DNA of 8,605 nucleotides from Pseudomonadota bacterium (GTDB taxonomy: Bacteria; Desulfobacterota; Desulfobulbia; Desulfobulbales; JAGXFP01): positions 1 through 8,605 of the forward strand of contig DAOVJK010000117.1 of NCBI GenBank assembly GCA_030673265.1, read 5' to 3'. The first letter of the stretch is position 1, and each line of letters opens with the position of its first letter. The notes beneath the pieces are model-generated. The model saw nothing but the letters and a program-made list of their open reading frames with translations, ran no database searches and had not been told where the DNA came from. The translations under genes were made by a program, and so were the position numbers. Below are positions 5,989-8,605 of this stretch, piece by piece.

Positions 5989-7002
5989 TCAACTACTTTC
6001 TTTCCTGAAACTTACTTTTATTTTATTACTAATAGCTTCAGCTTGCTTGTTGGCACTACCTTCAATACTGATATTTTCATCTCCATACCCGTATTTTTCG
6101 TTGTTCTTCCAACCACCATGATAAACAGCCTTCATGCCCTGGAAAAAGGTGGTCTCGGAGCCAAGCCCCCACCGCTTGTTGTTTTTCCAACCACCTTCAT
6201 AGGTGCTATGAACCCCGAAATTGGTCGAAACTTCTATTCCCTGGCCATGCTTGCGACCATCCTGCCACTCACCCTCATAAATTGTGCCGTTGCTAATCCG
6301 TAAGGTACCATGCCCATGCTTTTTATCTTTAAACCAACTTCCTTCGTATCTCATTGTAAGTCCTGGCAACAGCACCGTTTCGATACCGGAGCCACTCCTT
6401 TGATTAGCAGCCCACTCACCCCGATAGAAGGCATCAGTCGTCTTGAGGGTCCCCCTCCCACTTCTCATGCCATCCCGCCATGCACCATAGTAATTAAAGG
6501 CATCAGACATGAACACTCCTCTACCATGTGGCAGCCCATTCATTTTCTCCCCCCGGTAGACCCCATCCAGATACGGTTCCGATCTGAATTCAGACATCTG
6601 GGCAAATCCCACTTCAGAGATATGATCTTCTGGCATAATAGCGCGTTTGTACCTGTCGTCTTCCCACACACCTCCTTTCCGCACACCATCCGATAGTTTC
6701 AGGACACCTCGCCCGTGTCTAATGCCATTCTGCCATTCCCCCTCATAAGTTGTCCCATTGGGGTGAATAGACAGACCCGTACCATGCTTTCTATTGTCAT
6801 CCCAAAAACCATCATAAGCGGAACCATCAGCCTCAACCATTACCCCGTAGCCACTCATCTTCCCCTTGTGCCACTCACCGTCGTATGAATAACTTTCGCA
6901 GGTATACATCCCCTTGCCGTGGGGAATGCCATCTTTAAGATTGCCAGTATAGCTTCCTTCTCTAAAGGTTATAGTGGCTATGGTAGTTTGCTGTTTATCC
7001 AT
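5989..7002 (-). CDS. MORN-repeat protein
   Basis: The 337-residue protein is built almost wholly of MORN repeats (consensus YxGxWxxGxxHGxGxx), about 12 units of 22-26 residues. The first block covers residues about 17-107 (for example YEGEWQNGIRHGRG at 86-99). A non-repeat, charged linker with a degenerate unit follows at about 108-147. A second block covers 148-316 (for example YEGEWQDGRKHGQG at 242-255). The tail (317-337) is polar. No signal peptide, membrane helix or enzymatic domain is seen, so it is probably a cytoplasmic scaffold or lipid/protein-binding beta-meander; bacterial MORN proteins mostly lack assigned roles. The ATG at 7002 is preferred (GGGAAG about 8 nt upstream). A GTG at 7032 extends the frame but has no properly spaced ribosome site. 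Local base composition is patchier and more A/T-rich in places than in the flanking genes. Eukaryote-like repeat genes are often mobile, but no mobility gene is visible. Confidence 0.9.
   Translation of the reverse strand: MDKQQTTIATITFREGSYTGNLKDGIPHGKGMYTCESYSYDGEWHKGKMSGYGVMVEADGSAYDGFWDDNRKHGTGLSIHPNGTTYEGEWQNGIRHGRGVLKLSDGVRKGGVWEDDRYKRAIMPEDHISEVGFAQMSEFRSEPYLDGVYRGEKMNGLPHGRGVFMSDAFNYYGAWRDGMRSGRGTLKTTDAFYRGEWAANQRSGSGIETVLLPGLTMRYEGSWFKDKKHGHGTLRISNGTIYEGEWQDGRKHGQGIEVSTNFGVHSTYEGGWKNNKRWGLGSETTFFQGMKAVYHGGWKNNEKYGYGDENISIEGSANKQAEAISNKIKVSFRKESS
6100..6195 (-). repeat. Near-identical 18-nt repeats, 78 nt apart, inside MORN gene
   Basis: GTTGTTCTTCCAACCACC (6100-6117) and GTTGTTTTTCCAACCACC (6178-6195) differ at one base and are offset by exactly 78 nt, or 26 codons. 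They encode the GGWKNN cores of the last two MORN units. Codon-level identity in this pair suggests a recent unit duplication or gene conversion at the C-terminal end of the array. Confidence 0.7.
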
Positions 7003-7131
7003 CAAAATGCTTCCCAAAAAATTGTCAAACACCCCATCTTATAAAAGAAAGCTGTCGGGCAATAGATCTCCGCCTTGCCAGATTCGGAGACCAATAAATA
7101 TGCAACGATATAAAAAAGGGTTCAGCCGTGG

Positions 7132-7208
7132 GTTCATAACCATAGTGAAAAGGCTCTGCAGGCGTTCAGCAAAAATTCTGATAGTTATGAACTGATCATA
7201 AAAGTTCA
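7132..7208. repeat. Overlapping, mutually exclusive inverted repeats
   Basis: GTTCATAAC (7132-7140) pairs perfectly with GTTATGAAC (7184-7192). The latter also takes part in a tight hairpin, TTATGA (7185-7190) with TCATAA (7196-7201), loop ACTGA. TGAACT (7188-7193) can also pair with AGTTCA (7203-7208). The same segment therefore has three competing partners. It could be an operator cluster, an attenuator-like leader, or debris of a mobile element; nothing in the window decides between these. Confidence 0.5.
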
Positions 7209-7216
7209 GACCAAGC

Positions 7217-7254
7217 CCGGTTTAACTGGGGTAAATCATTCAAGATCAAACCGG
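7217..7254. repeat. 7-bp inverted repeat
   Basis: CCGGTTT (7217-7223) is perfectly complementary to AAACCGG (7248-7254) across a 24-nt loop. A competing local hairpin is CCCGG-TTTAA-CTGGG (7216-7230) with one G:T pair. No T tract follows, so a terminator is unlikely. Confidence 0.4.
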
Positions 7255-7327
7255 ATCTGCCGAAAATACTCTGGACAAGTCACAGTGCCCGTTACAGGCA
7301 AGCTTCTAAAATAAAGGGGAATAATTG

Positions 7328-7381
7328 ATGATGACGCCGGTCGGAATCAGTAAATTGGCTAACCTGTTCGAAAGGTGCTGA
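7328..7381 (+). CDS. Candidate 17-residue small ORF
   Basis: ATG-ATG at 7328-7333 follows AAGGGGA (7314-7320) with a 7-nt gap, a good ribosome site for the plus strand. It encodes MMTPVGISKLANLFERC and ends at TGA 7379-7381, about 20 nt before the tRNA 3' end. No neighbour on this strand is translated, and no promoter is seen. It may be a chance ribosome site, a small peptide, or the 5' scrap of a decayed gene. Confidence 0.2.
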   Translation: MMTPVGISKLANLFERC

Positions 7382-7400
7382 ACAACTAAGGACTTGTTAC

Positions 7401-7477
7401 TGGTGCGCCCGGCAGGATTCGAACCTGCGACTCTCGGCTTCGAAGGCCGATGCTCTATCCAGCTGAGCTACGAGCGC
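7401..7477 (-). tRNA. tRNA-Arg, anticodon UCG
   Basis: A full cloverleaf reads on the minus strand from 7477 to 7401. The acceptor GCGCTCG pairs with CGGGCGC (one T:G wobble), followed by discriminator A and an encoded CCA (7403-7401). The D arm is AGCTCAGCTGGATAGAGC, the anticodon stem is TCGGC/GCCGA with loop CTTCGAA (anticodon at 7443-7441), and the T arm is CAGGTTCGAATCCTG. The UCG anticodon reads CGA, and by wobble possibly CGG, Arg codons. The plus-strand frame over it (starting MLLVRPAGFEPATLGFEG) is the familiar antisense-tRNA false gene. It appears to be a single-gene transcription unit. Confidence 0.97.
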
Positions 7478-7609
7478 ATTTTTTTCGTCTCTCTTACTGC
7501 AGACCTCACTGCTTTTGGCCTTTCCCCGCAAAGGACAACCAAAGCCAAGGACTTCTACTTATCCATACCGCCCCCCAATGATTGCGAAGCATTCGATAAA
7601 TATACCGTC

Positions 7610-7647
7610 TTTTTTATAAAAAATCCATGCACGCTTAATTATCGTGC
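7610..7647 (-). terminator. Intrinsic terminator of hpt
   Basis: Immediately after the hpt stop codon the minus strand forms GCACG (7647-7643), a 9-nt A/T-rich loop and CGTGC (7633-7629). ATGGA and six T residues (7623-7618) follow, then ATAAAAAA. The TTTTTTATAAAAAA palindrome at 7610-7623 supplies a T run for both strands. The stem is short (5 bp), but its position directly behind the stop is convincing. Confidence 0.55.
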
Positions 7648-8166
7648 TCAACAATCTTTAAGGTGATAGATATCCGGCAGATGGCGATACTGTTCGGCAT
7701 AATCGAGGCCATAGCCAACCAGGAAGCCTTTTTGAAGCTGAAAGCCGTAATAGTCTATCACTACCTCTTGCCCCCGCCTTTCCTGTTTGTCGATAAGGGT
7801 ACAGGTCCTGATCGAAGCGGCCCCCCTGCCCCGGAGATGCTCTTTGAGCCAGGCAATGGTTTGGCCGGTATCGATAATGTCTTCCACCAACAGCACATTC
7901 TTGCCGTCCACGGAGGTTTCCAGATCCTTGCTTAATCTGATCTCCCCGGATGAGCAGCTCTTTGCCCCATAACTGGCCACCCGGATAAAATCGACCTCGA
8001 GGGGAATGGATATCGCCCGGACCAGGTCGGCTGCAAAGACAAAAGCCCCCTTGAGGATGGCAACGACCAACAGATTGGGGAGGGATTCGGCGGATATTTG
8101 CCGACCAAGCTCCTCCACCCTTTTCCGAATATCCTGCCCGGCTATGACCAGTTCTTTTTCCACCAT
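7648..8166 (-). CDS. hpt: Hypoxanthine phosphoribosyltransferase
   Basis: The 172-residue protein matches the usual length of bacterial Hpt. It contains the type I phosphoribosyltransferase fold: LKGAFVFAADLVR (38-50), flexible-loop Ser-Tyr-Gly (65-67), PRPP-binding VLLVEDIIDTGQT (91-103) with the Glu-Asp pair, Lys127 near the purine pocket, and the C-terminal GYGLDYAEQYRHLP (151-164), a strong Hpt signature. It salvages hypoxanthine and guanine with PRPP to IMP and GMP in the cytoplasm. The ATG at 8166 has GGGGAG 7 nt upstream. It starts 22 nt after the mnmE stop in the same direction, so co-transcription is likely, and a hairpin with a T run follows it. The ribosome site lies in a short inverted repeat (ACTCCC-G-GGGAGT), which could weakly mask it. 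Confidence 0.97.
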   Translation of the reverse strand: MVEKELVIAGQDIRKRVEELGRQISAESLPNLLVVAILKGAFVFAADLVRAISIPLEVDFIRVASYGAKSCSSGEIRLSKDLETSVDGKNVLLVEDIIDTGQTIAWLKEHLRGRGAASIRTCTLIDKQERRGQEVVIDYYGFQLQKGFLVGYGLDYAEQYRHLPDIYHLKDC

Positions 8167-8188
8167 GCTCTGACTCCCCGGGAGTTGC

Positions 8189-8605
8189 TTATTTCCCCAG
8201 ACAAAATCTGGTAAAGATCATATCGAGGATGTCCTCGGTGGTGGTTTCACCGATAATATCGGTAAGATGATCCAAGGCTGACTGGACTTCAATGGCCAGC
8301 AGATCCGGCGGCAGGTTGACCTGCAGGGCGGCGGCCAATTGCCGCGATGCGGCCAGGGCGCCGGTCAGGGAATTTACGTGACGGACATTCGGCACCGAGG
8401 TATGGCCAGGGTCCCAGTGTTCGGAGCCGCCGTTGACCTTGGCAAAGATGGCCTCTTCCAGCCCGGCCAGGCCCGCATGGGTTTTGGCAGAGATCTCTAC
8501 CTGGGTGAAGCCGGCAAAGGCGTCCCGGTAAGGTTGTAAATCCTGATCGCCAACCAGATCGGTCTTATTAAGGACCAGGATAGTCGGTTGATCGGCAACG
8601 CTTTC
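8189..8605 (-). CDS. mnmE: tRNA uridine-5-carboxymethylaminomethyl GTPase MnmE, C-terminal part
   Basis: The last 138 residues are visible; the gene runs off the right edge of the window. The G-domain motifs G4 (NKTD, visible residues 13-16) and G5 (SAKT, 39-42) are present, then the helical domain resumes (NVRHVNSLTGAL at 73-84). It finishes with GETTTEDILDMIFTRFCLGK (119-138). The terminal Phe-Cys-x-Gly-Lys box with its invariant Cys (C135) is diagnostic of MnmE. With MnmG it modifies U34 of tRNAs reading two-codon boxes, using GTP hydrolysis and a folate one-carbon unit. An internal ATG-initiated subframe (8395) is not the real start. hpt follows 22 nt downstream. Confidence 0.97.
   Translation of the reverse strand, partial: ESVADQPTILVLNKTDLVGDQDLQPYRDAFAGFTQVEISAKTHAGLAGLEEAIFAKVNGGSEHWDPGHTSVPNVRHVNSLTGALAASRQLAAALQVNLPPDLLAIEVQSALDHLTDIIGETTTEDILDMIFTRFCLGK

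Larger units (their letters stand above)
7003..7400. other. Non-coding stretch between tRNA-Arg and MORN gene
   Basis: These 398 nt are comparatively A/T-rich and have no convincing protein gene apart from one 17-codon candidate at 7328-7381. They hold several inverted repeats (7132-7208 and 7217-7254) and, on the minus strand, the region where a MORN promoter should lie. I see no well-formed -35/-10 pair: TATAAG occurs at 7043-7038 without a partner, and a perfect TTGACA at 7028-7023 is too close to the start codon. No integrase or transposase remnant was recognised. Confidence 0.6.

Noticed and set aside
6310..6696. 128-codon plus-strand frame opposite the MORN gene
   Set aside because: It is antisense to regular MORN repeats and has no domain character.
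7023..7032. TTGACA as -35 of a MORN promoter, and GTG 7032 as MORN start
   Set aside because: The -10 position 17 nt on would fall on the ATG at 7002 and reads TTGATG; the GTG lacks a correctly spaced ribosome site.
7394..7666. 90-codon plus-strand frame beginning MLLVRPAGFEPATLGFEG
   Set aside because: This is the translation of the antisense strand of tRNA-Arg, a well-known false protein; the cloverleaf on the minus strand is complete.
1..8605. CRISPR array, IS element, toxin-antitoxin pair or integrase
   Set aside because: No regularly spaced repeats, transposase or integrase motifs, or paired small toxin/antitoxin genes were found on either strand.

Overview
The window holds bacterial chromosomal DNA with gene-dense, mostly short intergenic spacing. 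The tandem PilT-type ATPases, a ferredoxin-nitroreductase, a Mut7-C RNase protein and strong GGAGG-type ribosome sites suggest an anaerobic or micro-aerobic Gram-negative bacterium. Desulfobacterota (the former Deltaproteobacteria) is my best guess. This is inferred from protein character only; no taxonomic marker is complete here.

Left block, + strand (2-3146): a tightly packed presumed operon. It contains the C-terminal part of a HAD-family hydrolase, a small single-domain EamA/DMT membrane protein, a macro-domain (ADP-ribose-binding/deacylase) protein, a Ubl + Mut7-C RNase protein overlapping it by 11 nt, and a 2x[4Fe-4S] ferredoxin-nitroreductase fusion. The fusion directly abuts the Mut7-C stop codon and appears to start at a non-standard ATA codon behind a good Shine-Dalgarno. 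A convergent junction with two small hairpins (about 3173-3219) ends the block.

Middle block, - strand (3219-5670): a type IV pilus retraction-ATPase cassette. Transcription runs from a diverged PilT paralog (5670-4600; altered Walker A, His-box His replaced by Ala) to a canonical PilT (4580-3507), then to an 80-residue uncharacterised protein (3461-3219) with a near-perfect ribosome site. The two pilT genes share similar ribosome-site leaders, as expected from tandem duplication. The canonical subunit probably drives retraction, while the altered paralog may modulate it or form mixed hexamers.

Accessory-looking block (about 5671-7400): a MORN-repeat protein (- strand, 337 residues, about 12 repeats) flanked by two non-coding stretches of more than 300 nt. 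The upstream stretch (7003-7400) is rich in overlapping inverted repeats and contains a 17-codon candidate small ORF. The block lies just downstream of the 3' end of a tRNA-Arg gene, a common integration position, but I found no integrase or duplicated att site.

Right block, - strand (7401-8605): tRNA-Arg(UCG) with encoded CCA, hypoxanthine phosphoribosyltransferase (hpt) with a probable intrinsic terminator, and the C-terminal 138 residues of the tRNA-modification GTPase MnmE, which runs off the window end. mnmE and hpt are 22 nt apart and probably co-transcribed.

The most unusual points are the ATA start / same-frame TAA junction before the ferredoxin-nitroreductase, the degenerate PilT paralog, the macro/Mut7-C coupling, and the hairpin-dense spacer upstream of the MORN gene.
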